A DNA stretch of 64,000 nt, taken from Bordetella parapertussis. Its GTDB lineage: Bacteria > Pseudomonadota > Gammaproteobacteria > Burkholderiales > SG8-41. The position numbers were made by a program, and so were the translations under genes. The notes beneath the pieces are model-generated. The model was not told the DNA's origin, did no database searches, and saw only the letters and a program-made list of their open reading frames with translations. Positions within the stretch are counted from its first letter, which is position 1; each line of letters starts with the position of its first letter. Shown here one piece after another: positions 43,114-51,959 of this stretch. Location of the stretch: positions 173,519-237,518 of the forward strand of contig CAMCYP010000001.1 of NCBI GenBank assembly GCA_945885345.1, written 5' to 3'.

Positions 43114-43812
43114 CTATTCGCTGCGCCACAGCGCCCCGCCGCTGGCCTTGTCGATCTCGACGAGCTGCGCTTCATGCGCGGCGATTTCATCAGCACTCGC
43201 CCGCAGCACCATCAGCTTCAATTCTCCGCGTTTGAATGCCGGCACACGGACTTCGCTGCTTACGGCCTCGGCTTCAATCATCAGGCTTTCCTGGCCGCGG
43301 GTCATCGCCAGATAAACTTCCGCCAGCAATTCCGCATCGAGCAAGGCGCCATGCAGCGTGCGCGCCGAATTGTCGATCTGGTAACGGTCACATAAGGCGT
43401 CAAGTCCGTTGCGTTTGCCCGGATGCAGATCCTTGGCCATGCGCAGGGTGTCGATCACCTCCGGGCAATAGGACTTCATCTTTTTTTTGCGCGCCAGCGC
43501 CAGTTCGCTGTCGAGAAAGCCGATGTCGAAGGGCGCGTTGTGGATCACCAGCTCTGCGCCACTGACGTACTCAAGGAACTCGTCGGCAATTTCCGCGAAC
43601 TTCGGCTTGTCGCTGAGGAATTCGGTGGTCAGGCCGTGCACCTGCAGCGCACCCTCTTCGCTGTCGCGCCCCGGATTGAGATAACGATGAAAATGTTTGC
43701 CGGTCAGCCGCCGGTTGACCAGCTCGACACCGGCCACCTCGATCACGCGATGCCCCAGTTTGGGATCCAGACCCGTGGTCTCGGTATCGAGGATGATCTG
43801 CCGTATCGCCAT
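43114..43812 (-). CDS. dnaQ: DNA polymerase III epsilon subunit (3'-5' proofreading exonuclease)
   Basis: A 232-residue DEDDh exonuclease: motif I LDTETTGLDP, motif II HNAPFDIGFLDSE and motif III with HGALLDAELLAEVYL (catalytic His and Asp) are all intact. It proofreads during replication. The C-terminal clamp/alpha-binding region is short, with no obvious truncation. It overlaps rnhA by one base in the order rnhA-dnaQ. Confidence 0.94.
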   Translation of the reverse strand: MAIRQIILDTETTGLDPKLGHRVIEVAGVELVNRRLTGKHFHRYLNPGRDSEEGALQVHGLTTEFLSDKPKFAEIADEFLEYVSGAELVIHNAPFDIGFLDSELALARKKKMKSYCPEVIDTLRMAKDLHPGKRNGLDALCDRYQIDNSARTLHGALLDAELLAEVYLAMTRGQESLMIEAEAVSSEVRVPAFKRGELKLMVLRASADEIAAHEAQLVEIDKASGGALWRSE

Positions 43813-44312
43813 CAGGCCACCTGCCCCGGTTTGACGCTCGCTGCGCCCATGTTCGCCAATTCATCGGCGCGTTCATTGCCGTCATGGCCGTTATGCCCCT
43901 TGACCCACAGCCATTCGATGTCGTGCTGCACGGCCAGCGCATCCAGTTCACGCCACAGGTCTTCGTTTTTTACCGGCTTTTTGTCGGCGGTTTTCCAGCC
44001 GCGTTTTTTCCAGTTGTGTATCCACTCGGAGATGCCCTGCTGCACGTATTTGGAATCGGTATGCAGGCGCACGCGGCAGCGCCGCTTCAGCGCCTGCAGC
44101 GCACGGATCACCGCGGTCATTTCCATGCGGTTATTGGTGGTCAGCAGTTCACCGCCGAACAATTCGCGCGTCTTGTCGCCGTTGCTGAGCAAGGCGCCCC
44201 AGCCGCCGATACCCGGATTGCCCTTGCAGGCGCCGTCAGTGTAAATCTCGATCACGCCGCCCGCCGCCTCTTCGCTCATCGCTTCTTTGTTCACCGTGAA
44301 TTCACCCGTCAT
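43812..44312 (-). CDS. rnhA: Ribonuclease HI
   Basis: A 166-residue enzyme removing RNA from RNA-DNA hybrids. Catalytic acids are in [16 protein letters not shown] (Asp), [13 protein letters not shown] (Glu) and [10 protein letters not shown] (Asp), and [15 protein letters not shown] holds the conserved His and Asp. The start at 44312 overlaps the methyltransferase stop as ATGA; a later ATG at 44279 could be used. The order gloB / methyltransferase / rnhA / dnaQ matches the E. coli locus. Confidence 0.95.
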   Translation of the reverse strand: MTGEFTVNKEAMSEEAAGGVIEIYTDGACKGNPGIGGWGALLSNGDKTRELFGGELLTTNNRMEMTAVIRALQALKRRCRVRLHTDSKYVQQGISEWIHNWKKRGWKTADKKPVKNEDLWRELDALAVQHDIEWLWVKGHNGHDGNERADELANMGAASVKPGQVA

Positions 44313-45064
44313 TGTGTCCTGACTTTCGCTGCCGCCGCCTCTTCATCGCGCACGCGCTCCGGCACCGCTGACAGGCTCTTTTCCGGCGCCGCGCGATCGC
44401 TCCACTGCGGCATGATCAGACGAATGCCGCGCACGCGCTTGATCGCCTGCAGGAAAAACACCCCGCCGGCAATCGGCCACCAGCGGTCACCGGCTTTTTC
44501 CATGAAGGCAAAACGATCCAGCCATTTCTGCTCGGTGCAGGGCGGCGCATAACAGGCCATGGAGCCGGCAACGATTTCAAGGCCGACCAGCGCAAACCAG
44601 TCCTTGACCCGCGGCAGATGAATGAAGCGGCCATTCCACGGGAAATCACGCCGTGCGCCGACGCTGCGGCGCAGGCCCCACAGGCTCAGCGGATTGAAAC
44701 CGGAAATGATCACATGGCCTTCCGGGCGCAATACGCGCGCCGTTTCGCGCACCACCTGGTGGGGGTTTTCAGAAAATTCCAGCGTATGCGGCAGCACCAT
44801 CAGATCCACGCTGTTGGAATCGATCGGCAGGTCGCGGAAATCCGCACGCAGGCCGACGGCCCCCTGCGGCCCCGTGTGCAGGCGCAAGGGGATGCGGCTG
44901 GCGCGCAGCAAATCGATCTGTTCCAGACCCAGTTGCAGCGCGTGATAACCGAAGATGTCGGCCACCGCCTCGTCAAAATAGGCCTGCTCACGCGCGACCA
45001 GGTACTGACCCGGCGAACTCGCCAGCCATTCCGTTGCGGTCAGGCCATTGTCTGCAATTGACAT
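44309..45064 (-). CDS. SAM-dependent methyltransferase (YafS-like)
   Basis: A 251-residue class I methyltransferase. The binding region is less canonical at motif I but clear in [16 protein letters not shown], typical of the motif-4 strand, and [17 protein letters not shown], motif 5. Gene order beside gloB and rnhA identifies it with the YafS group, whose substrate is unknown. It begins 47 bp from the divergent gloB start. Confidence 0.82.
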   Translation of the reverse strand: MSIADNGLTATEWLASSPGQYLVAREQAYFDEAVADIFGYHALQLGLEQIDLLRASRIPLRLHTGPQGAVGLRADFRDLPIDSNSVDLMVLPHTLEFSENPHQVVRETARVLRPEGHVIISGFNPLSLWGLRRSVGARRDFPWNGRFIHLPRVKDWFALVGLEIVAGSMACYAPPCTEQKWLDRFAFMEKAGDRWWPIAGGVFFLQAIKRVRGIRLIMPQWSDRAAPEKSLSAVPERVRDEEAAAAKVRTQ

Positions 45065-45111
45065 GCTGCGAGTTTAAATCATAATCGGTCGCTGATCTGA
45101 ACGGAGTCAAT

Positions 45112-45882
45112 ATGGCCGCATACGAAGTCGTGGCGCTGCGCGCGTTTGCCGACAATTACATCTGGACCATCCGCGATGCCGCATTTGCCGCCGTGGTCGA
45201 TCCGGGCGATGCGCAACCGGTGCTTGATTACCTGGCGCGCGAAAAGCTGCAACTCGTTGCCATACTGAACACGCACCACCATGCCGACCATGTCGGCGGC
45301 AACGCGGCCCTGCTGGCCAAAACCAGAGTACCCGTCTACGGCCCGCGCGACGAACGCATCCCGGAAGTCAGCGAGCGCCTCGCCGATGGCCAGCACTTCA
45401 CGTTGCCGCATTTCAACATTGACATGGAAACGCTGGAAATCCCCGGCCACACCCGCTCGCATATTGCGTTTTACGGCGACGGCCTGCTGTTCTGCGGTGA
45501 CACGCTGTTTGCCGCCGGTTGCGGCCGGCTGTTCGAGGGCACGCCGCGCCAGATGCATGACTCGCTGACCCGGTTGTCCCGCCTGCCCGATGCCACCCGC
45601 GTCTATTGCGGCCACGAATACACGCTGTCCAACCTCAAGTTTGCCCGGGCCGCCGAACCGGAGAACCGCCGGCTGCCGGAACTGGAAACGCGGATGCAGG
45701 CCCTGCGCGAACGCGGCGAGCCGACCCTGCCTTCGACCATCGCCCAGGAAAAAGCCACCAATCCCTTCGTGCGTGTGGCCGAACCCGGCATCGTCGGCAG
45801 TGCCAGTGCCCGCGCCGGCAAAAAACTGGCGGATCCGGTCAGCGTACTGGCGGAAATCCGCGACTGGAAAAACAACTTCTGA
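45112..45882 (+). CDS. gloB: Hydroxyacylglutathione hydrolase (glyoxalase II)
   Basis: A 256-residue MBL enzyme that hydrolyses S-D-lactoylglutathione to D-lactate and glutathione. The binuclear motif THHHADHVGGN (HxHxDH), the His in GHTRSHIAFY, the bridging Asp in FCGDTLFAAGCGRLFEG and YCGHEYTLSN are all diagnostic. Substrate-binding C-terminus has RVAEP. The start has a GGAG-like ribosome site. Confidence 0.95.
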   Translation: MAAYEVVALRAFADNYIWTIRDAAFAAVVDPGDAQPVLDYLAREKLQLVAILNTHHHADHVGGNAALLAKTRVPVYGPRDERIPEVSERLADGQHFTLPHFNIDMETLEIPGHTRSHIAFYGDGLLFCGDTLFAAGCGRLFEGTPRQMHDSLTRLSRLPDATRVYCGHEYTLSNLKFARAAEPENRRLPELETRMQALRERGEPTLPSTIAQEKATNPFVRVAEPGIVGSASARAGKKLADPVSVLAEIRDWKNNF

Positions 45883-45934
45883 GTCATCCGCTGTGCAATC
45901 CGTCACGGACCTCATGCCCCACCTCCGGATATGA

Positions 45935-45963
45935 CAATAAGATATTGATTTTGAATAAATATT
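45935..45963 (+). repeat. Possible divergent copy (F) of the dispersed AT-rich motif
   Basis: ATAAGATATTGATTTTGAAT with the same spacing of A/T blocks, but several mismatches. It lies about 80 bp upstream of the lytic transglycosylase gene and may be chance. Confidence 0.3.
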
Positions 45964-46043
45964 CGGTTTGACTTTACGGGCGGTCGCGGCTACCATCCGG
46001 CAATCTTTTGGCTTTTATCCGGCTACCGCCGGACTGGGAATGC

Positions 46044-47438
46044 ATGATTAAAATCGTCGCCCGCTGCGCTCTGCTGACCGCCACCCTCTTCGCGGCCGCC
46101 TGCGCGCAATTACCCTCCGGAGAAACCGCCGCACCGGACGCCGCAGTTCAATCCACCGACCCGATCGCAGCCATGGCAGTTCCGGCTGCAGTACCCGAGC
46201 CCGCTCCGGCGGCAACGCCACCCCCAGTCATCGTCACGGTCAGGACGCCGCCCCGCGACGTCTGGGAACGCATCCGCAACGGCTACACCATGCAGCCGAT
46301 GGACAATGACCTGGTCCGGCAATGGGAAAACTTCTATGCCGCCAAGCCCGAATATTTCGCGCGCATGGTCGATCGCAGCAGCCACTACCTGTACCACATC
46401 ATCGAAGAAATCGAACGCCGCAAGATGCCGGCCGAAGTCGCGCTGTTGCCGATGATCGAATCCGCGTACAACCCGCAGGCTTATTCCAAGGCCCATGCTT
46501 CGGGCCTGTGGCAATTCATCCCGTCGACCGGCCGGCTCTACGGCCTGCGCCAGAACTGGTGGTACGACGGCCGCCGCGACGTGATTGCCGCGACCAGCGC
46601 GGCACTGGATTACCTGGAAAAACTGCATGCGCAGTTCGGCGACTGGGAACTGGCACTCGCCTCCTACAACTGGGGCGAAGGTGCGGTCGCCCGTGCCGTG
46701 GCACGCAACCAGGCAAAGGGCCTGCCGGGAGACTACGCCAGCCTGACCATGCCGGCCGAAACCCGCAATTACCTGCCCAAGCTGATTGCCGTCAAAAACA
46801 TCATTGCCGACCCGGCGCGCTTCGGCATCAAACTCCCCAGCGTGCCGAACCAGCCTTATTTCGAAGCCATCACCGTCAAGCGCCATATCGACGTCAAGCT
46901 CGCTGCGAAATTCGCGGAAATTCCGCTGGAAGAATTCAAGTTCCTGAACCCCGCGCACAACAAGCAGGTGATCAAGGCCGACGGCACTGAAACCATCGTG
47001 CTGCCGCGTGAAAAGGTCGCTGTGTTCAATAACAACCTCGACAATCACGACCAGCCGCTGGTGTCATGGCAGGCCCACACCATCAAGCCCGGTGAGAAAC
47101 CGGAAAAAATCGCCGCCAAGTACGGCATGAGCATGGCCGAACTGAAGCAGGTCAACGGGATCGGCGGCAAAACCAAGTTCCACACCGGCTTGCCGCTGCT
47201 GGTGCAGGTCAATGACGGCGCCTCCCCCAACTTGCCCGACCTGCCGGCAACCCCGGTATCGCTGCCCAAGGCCTACAAGGCGGCACGCAGCAAAAACGCG
47301 AAAATTGCCAGCAAGCACGGCGCCAAACCGGCGAAAAAATCCAAAGTCGCCAAACGTGCGCCGGCAAAACGCGCAAAAACCGTCGCCAAAGCCCCCGTCT
47401 CCGGCAAGAAACCCGGCACCGTCGTCGCGCGTAAATAA
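46044..47438 (+). CDS. mltD: Membrane-bound lytic transglycosylase (MltD-like lipoprotein with LysM)
   Basis: 464 residues from ATG 46044. A lipoprotein signal ends in LFAAAC (lipobox). The catalytic SLT domain (about 130-260) has the acid Glu in MIESAYNPQAYSKAHASGLW and the LASYNWGEGAV segment. C-terminal to it are a LysM-like region (about 345-395, HTIKPGEKPEKIAAKYGMS) and a Lys/Ala-rich tail resembling a histone-like repeat. It cleaves peptidoglycan glycan strands from the outer-membrane inner face. The frame extends to 46008 without a leader. Confidence 0.88.
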   Translation: MIKIVARCALLTATLFAAACAQLPSGETAAPDAAVQSTDPIAAMAVPAAVPEPAPAATPPPVIVTVRTPPRDVWERIRNGYTMQPMDNDLVRQWENFYAAKPEYFARMVDRSSHYLYHIIEEIERRKMPAEVALLPMIESAYNPQAYSKAHASGLWQFIPSTGRLYGLRQNWWYDGRRDVIAATSAALDYLEKLHAQFGDWELALASYNWGEGAVARAVARNQAKGLPGDYASLTMPAETRNYLPKLIAVKNIIADPARFGIKLPSVPNQPYFEAITVKRHIDVKLAAKFAEIPLEEFKFLNPAHNKQVIKADGTETIVLPREKVAVFNNNLDNHDQPLVSWQAHTIKPGEKPEKIAAKYGMSMAELKQVNGIGGKTKFHTGLPLLVQVNDGASPNLPDLPATPVSLPKAYKAARSKNAKIASKHGAKPAKKSKVAKRAPAKRAKTVAKAPVSGKKPGTVVARK

Positions 47439-47495
47439 TTTACGCAGCACCGGGCGTATTGCAGCCCCTCGGCCGGGCGCCCCATTCCCCCTGTT

Positions 47496-49535
47496 TTACA
47501 AATAGAGATGACAGCGCGTCGCATGTGACGCGCTGAATGTTTTTTCGTCCGGGAATTGCGTGGCGCATTGCGGCAGTGCCGCAGCGCAACGCGGATGAAA
47601 ATGGCAACCCTGCGGCGGATTCAAGGGGGACGGCAAATCACCCGTCACCCGGATCACCGGACGCGCCGCCTGCGGATCCGCCACCGGCACCGCCGCCAGC
47701 AAGGCCTGGGTATAGGGGTGCTTCGGCTCGTGCAGCACTTCGGCCACTGCGCCGCGCTCGACGATGCGCCCCAGGTACATCACCGCCACCTCATCCGCCA
47801 TGTATTCGATCACCGACATGTTGTGGCTGATGAACAGGTAGGACAATCCCTTGTCGCGCTGCAGGCGTTTCAGCAGGTTGAGGATCTGCGCCTGCACCGA
47901 CACATCCAGCGCACTGGTCGGCTCATCACAGACGATCAGTTGCGGCTCCACCGACAGCGCGCGGGCAATCGCAATGCGCTGACGCTGTCCGCCGGAAAAC
48001 TCATGCGGATAACGACCTTTGACCTCGGGTGCAAGACCGACTTCGACCAGTAGCGCATCAATGCGCGTTGCGCGTTCCTCCGCAGTGGCACCAACGCCCA
48101 GCGCCAGCATGCCCTCTTCCAGCGCATCACCGATGCGTACCCGTGGATTCAGCGAAGCATAGGGATCCTGGAAAATGATCTGCGCATGGCGACGGTGGCC
48201 ACGCAACGCGGAGCGGTCCAGCGTCAGCAGGTCGACTCCGCCAAACAGGACACGGCCACCCGTCGGCGGCACCAGCCGCAGCAAACCTTTGCCGACCGTG
48301 GTTTTGCCGCAGCCTGATTCGCCGACCAGCCCCAGCGTACGGCCGGGGGCAATCTCCAGCGATACGCCGTCGACGGCTTTGACGTGGCCTGTGACACGCT
48401 GCAACAGTCCCTTGCGGATCGGAAAGTGTACTTGCAGGTCTGTGACCTGCAGCAGTGAGGGGTAATGGGTGAGAGGTGAAGGGTGCCCCCCAAGGCGACT
48501 TCCTCCGGGGCGAACTTCATCGCGCGGTTCGGCCGTCCGCCCCGAAGGAAGTTCCCCTGACGGGCGTTCACCATTACCGTAAAGGTGGCATTTCGCGCGC
48601 TGTCCGTCACGCACCACAGCCCACGGCGGAATCACATCCGCGCAGTGCGCCAGTGCGCTGTCGCAACGCTCGACAAAACGGCAGCCGGTGAACTGCCGCG
48701 TCAGTGCCGGCACCGAACCGCGGATCGCCGCCAGGGTTTTGCCGCGGGCACGGTCCGGCAGGGATGCGAACAGCTTGCGCGCATAGGGATGCGCCGGGCC
48801 GGTAAAAAAAGTATCGACCGGTGCGGTTTCAATGATCTCGCCGGCATACATCACCGCCACCTGCTGCGCCATCTGCGCCACCACACCAAGGTCGTGCGTA
48901 ATCAACAGCATCGCCATGCCGCGCGAGCGCTGCAGTTCGCGCAGCAGCTCCAGCACCTGCGCCTGCACCGTGACATCCAGTGCGGTCGTCGGTTCATCGG
49001 CAATCAGCAGGTCCGGATCGCAGGCCAGCGCGATGGCAATCATCACCCGCTGTTTCATGCCGCCGGACATCTGGAAGGGATATTCCGCCATGCGCCGCCG
49101 CGCATCGGGCATGCGCACCGCATCCAGCAGTTCCAGCACCCGTGCCTCGACGGCCGTTCCGGTCAGTGCGGTATGACGGGTCACCGCCTCGGCAATCTGC
49201 GCGCCCACAGTCATTACCGGATTCAGCGACAATCCCGGTTCCTGGAAAATCATCGCTACGCGCCGTCCGCGCACATCGCGCATGCGCGATTCCGGCAGCG
49301 CCAGCAGATTCTCGCCCGCCAGTTCAACCACGCCGCCGGCGATCTCGCCGGCCTCCGGCAGCAGGCGCATGATCGACAGCGCGGTCATCGATTTGCCACA
49401 GCCGGATTCACCGACCAGCGCAAAGGTTTCCCCGCCGGCAATATCGAAAGAGATGCCATCCACAGCGCGCACCGGCAATGCGCCGCCGCGGATCAAGGTG
49501 GTCAACCCGGTTACTCTCAACAGTGGCGCGCTCAT
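47496..49535 (-). CDS. yejF: Oligopeptide ABC transporter ATPase, tandem (YejF-like)
   Basis: A 679-residue protein with two ATPase domains. Domain 1 (about 1-290) has Walker [12 protein letters not shown] and signature MSGGMKQRV; domain 2 (about 360-660) has [11 protein letters not shown] and FSGGQRQRI, both intact, and each ends with an oligopeptide-binding C-terminal insert with Cys-x-F/H residues ([24 protein letters not shown]). It powers import by the YejB/YejE-like permeases. The linker carries an in-frame palindromic DNA insertion (about residues 319-358). Confidence 0.9.
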   Translation of the reverse strand: MSAPLLRVTGLTTLIRGGALPVRAVDGISFDIAGGETFALVGESGCGKSMTALSIMRLLPEAGEIAGGVVELAGENLLALPESRMRDVRGRRVAMIFQEPGLSLNPVMTVGAQIAEAVTRHTALTGTAVEARVLELLDAVRMPDARRRMAEYPFQMSGGMKQRVMIAIALACDPDLLIADEPTTALDVTVQAQVLELLRELQRSRGMAMLLITHDLGVVAQMAQQVAVMYAGEIIETAPVDTFFTGPAHPYARKLFASLPDRARGKTLAAIRGSVPALTRQFTGCRFVERCDSALAHCADVIPPWAVVRDGQRAKCHLYGNGERPSGELPSGRTAEPRDEVRPGGSRLGGHPSPLTHYPSLLQVTDLQVHFPIRKGLLQRVTGHVKAVDGVSLEIAPGRTLGLVGESGCGKTTVGKGLLRLVPPTGGRVLFGGVDLLTLDRSALRGHRRHAQIIFQDPYASLNPRVRIGDALEEGMLALGVGATAEERATRIDALLVEVGLAPEVKGRYPHEFSGGQRQRIAIARALSVEPQLIVCDEPTSALDVSVQAQILNLLKRLQRDKGLSYLFISHNMSVIEYMADEVAVMYLGRIVERGAVAEVLHEPKHPYTQALLAAVPVADPQAARPVIRVTGDLPSPLNPPQGCHFHPRCAAALPQCATQFPDEKTFSASHATRCHLYL
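48461..48578. repeat. Palindromic element inserted in frame in the ABC ATPase linker
   Basis: Outer arms GGTAATGGGTGA (48461-48472) and TCACCATTACC (48568-48578) and inner arms ACTTCCTCCGGGGCG (48498-48512) and CGCCCCGAAGGAAGT (48538-48552, one mismatch) are inverted. The element adds about 39 codons to the junction between ATPase domains while keeping the frame. Confidence 0.6.
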
Positions 49536-49566
49536 GATCGCCCTCCGCAGCTTTCAGCGGCTCGCC

Positions 49567-50985
49567 TCATTGCCGCCCTCCGACTATCAGCCGCGGATCG
49601 AAAGCATCGCGCACCGCATCGGCAAACAGGTTGGCCGCCAGCACCAGCGTCAGCATGAACACGAAAGCCGCCGCCAGCGACCACCACACCATGGGCTCGC
49701 GTGCCATTTCCAGCCGCGCACTGTTGATCATGGTGCCGAAACTGATCATCGACGGATCCACGCCAACACCGACATAGGACAGCACGGCCTCGGCCAGCAC
49801 CAGCCCGCTGAAATCCATGACCAGCGCAATCATCACGATATGCATCACATTGGGCGCGATGTGGCGCATCATGATGCGCCAGTGCGACACGCCGAAGGCA
49901 TGCGCCGCCTGGATGTATTCCATCTCGCGCAGCTTCAGCGCTTCGCCGCGCAGCAGCCGGCACAGACTGGTCCAGCTGGTCACGCCAAGAATCACGCACA
50001 GCGCCAGCAGGCGCACATCGGCGCGGATTTCGGTGCTCGGGAACAGCTCGGCATGGTTTTCGATATAGACCTGCATCATCAAAACCGCCGCCGCGATCAG
50101 CAACACGCCGGGTATCGACGACAGTGTCGTGTAGAGATACTGGATCAGGTCATCGATCCAGCCCTTGAAATAACCCGCCATCAAACCCAGCACCAGCGCA
50201 AACGGCAGCATCACCAGCGTTGCCAGCGTGCCGATGACCAGCCCGGTGCGTATGCTTTTCAGCGCCTGGTACAGCACGTCCTGGCCAACCTTGTCAGTAC
50301 CCAGCACATGGTAATAGGGTGCCAGCGTCGCCACCGGCGCAATCAGCACACAAAGCAGACCCAGCGCACAGAAGACCGCTCGCCACGGCACTGCCGTGCG
50401 GCCAGCCCAGGCGTCACGCCAAACGGCCTCGATGCCGGCTTCCGTGCCGCGTGCCACTGCGGCGCAAATGCTGATGGCCATGACAAACCACAGCAGCAGG
50501 CCGAACGTCAGTCCGCGTAGTGCCTTGAGTACAACATCACGACACCAATCGGCCTGCGGATCCTTGAGGTGCGCGCCGCCATGGCGCAGGCGCGGAAACA
50601 CCCGCAGTTCCCTGCCGTCGGGGCTTTGCACGGTTTCCTTGGCATAAAGATGGGTAGCCAGTGGCGCGGAATAGGTTTTTTCACGCGTCACCCGCAAGGG
50701 TTCGAGCACGCGGTCCAGCAGGCTGCGCACTTCGGTGGAGTACGCCGCCTTGCCGCCCTGCTGCGGCAACGCTGCATGGTAATGCAGGGAATCAAGGAGG
50801 CCGACCAGCACAAACGCCATGAGTACGGTCGCCGCCGCCATGCCGCTGGCGCTGCGCGCGACGCGCGCCCAGGGCGCGCGCAGATGCGGATGATTGCGCG
50901 TGTACACCGCGAAGCCGATGGCAGCCACCACCAGCAGCCACACCAGCACGTCGCTCCATAACACCTCAACGATGAATGGCATCAT
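49567..50985 (-). CDS. yejE: Oligopeptide ABC transporter permease (YejE-like)
   Basis: A 472-residue inner-membrane permease with a long N-terminal region (helices at about 10-30 and 45-65, then a periplasmic-type stretch) and a C-terminal BPD_transp domain containing the EAA loop EYIQAAHAFGVSHWRIMMRHIAPN. Yej systems import peptides such as microcin C-like compounds; the substrate is inferred. Start ATG overlaps the YejB stop by 4 bp. Confidence 0.88.
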   Translation of the reverse strand: MMPFIVEVLWSDVLVWLLVVAAIGFAVYTRNHPHLRAPWARVARSASGMAAATVLMAFVLVGLLDSLHYHAALPQQGGKAAYSTEVRSLLDRVLEPLRVTREKTYSAPLATHLYAKETVQSPDGRELRVFPRLRHGGAHLKDPQADWCRDVVLKALRGLTFGLLLWFVMAISICAAVARGTEAGIEAVWRDAWAGRTAVPWRAVFCALGLLCVLIAPVATLAPYYHVLGTDKVGQDVLYQALKSIRTGLVIGTLATLVMLPFALVLGLMAGYFKGWIDDLIQYLYTTLSSIPGVLLIAAAVLMMQVYIENHAELFPSTEIRADVRLLALCVILGVTSWTSLCRLLRGEALKLREMEYIQAAHAFGVSHWRIMMRHIAPNVMHIVMIALVMDFSGLVLAEAVLSYVGVGVDPSMISFGTMINSARLEMAREPMVWWSLAAAFVFMLTLVLAANLFADAVRDAFDPRLIVGGRQ

Positions 50986-51959
50986 GAGAAGCGCACCCGC
51001 GGATCGACCAGCGTGTACGAAATATCGGTGAGGATCAGGCCGATGATGTAGAGCACGGAGCCGAGGAACACCATCACCCGCACAATGGCAAAATCCTGCT
51101 GGCTGATGGCGTCTATGGTGTAACTGCCCAGGCCCGGGATGCCGAAGAAGGATTCGGTGATCAGCGCGCCCATGAACAGCAGAGGGATGACCACCACCAC
51201 GCCGGTCAATATCGGAATCATCGCATTCTGCAGCACATGGCGGAACAGCACCCGCGTCTCCGACAGGCCCTTGGCACGCGCGGTGCGCACATAGTCCTTG
51301 CTGATTTCCTCGAGGAATATGGTGCGGTACCAGCGCGCGTTGCTGCCGATGCCGCTGAACACGCCGATCAATACCGGCAGCACGAGAAACTTGATCGCGT
51401 CAAAGCCGGTGTCGTACCCGGAAATCGGCACCAGGTTCCACAGTTTTCCGAACACGAACTGGCCGCCGATGATGTAGAACAGGCTGGATATCGACATCAT
51501 CAGCACGCACAGCACCACACCCCAGAAATCGAGATAGGTGGCACGGAAAAACGCCATCAGCAACGCAAACGAGATATACACCAGCAGCCCGATGATGAAA
51601 GCCGGCAGCTGCACCGCAAGACTGGGCCACATGCGCGTACTGATGTCGTAACCGATGTTGCGGCCCTGATCGGAAGCACCGAACTCAAACACAAACAGCC
51701 GGGCCGATTTCTCGAAAAATACCGTATCGGTCACTTTTCCGAGTCCGGACATTTTTTCATTTAAAAACAACGGCTTATCGTATCCTCGCTCGTGTTTCCA
51801 TTTTTCCACCGCGACCTGCGTGACCCGCTTCGCGCCGAGTTGCGCATGCGCCATGTCATCCGGCGAGTTGACGAAAAAAAACAGCGCGAAAGTAAACACA
51901 TTGACGCCGACCAGCACGAACAGGCCGTAGATCATCCGGCGGATGATGTAAGCAGTCAT
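50982..51959 (-). CDS. yejB: Oligopeptide ABC transporter permease (YejB-like)
   Basis: 325 residues from ATG 51959, which overlaps the upstream stop as ATGA; the frame extends to 52211 but that leader is an unconserved shadow. Six helices with the EAA loop DYVRTARAKGLSETRVLFRHVLQNA and a final RFS-like end, matching the DppB/YejB group. It forms the transmembrane channel with the YejE-like partner. Confidence 0.9.
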   Translation of the reverse strand: MTAYIIRRMIYGLFVLVGVNVFTFALFFFVNSPDDMAHAQLGAKRVTQVAVEKWKHERGYDKPLFLNEKMSGLGKVTDTVFFEKSARLFVFEFGASDQGRNIGYDISTRMWPSLAVQLPAFIIGLLVYISFALLMAFFRATYLDFWGVVLCVLMMSISSLFYIIGGQFVFGKLWNLVPISGYDTGFDAIKFLVLPVLIGVFSGIGSNARWYRTIFLEEISKDYVRTARAKGLSETRVLFRHVLQNAMIPILTGVVVVIPLLFMGALITESFFGIPGLGSYTIDAISQQDFAIVRVMVFLGSVLYIIGLILTDISYTLVDPRVRFS

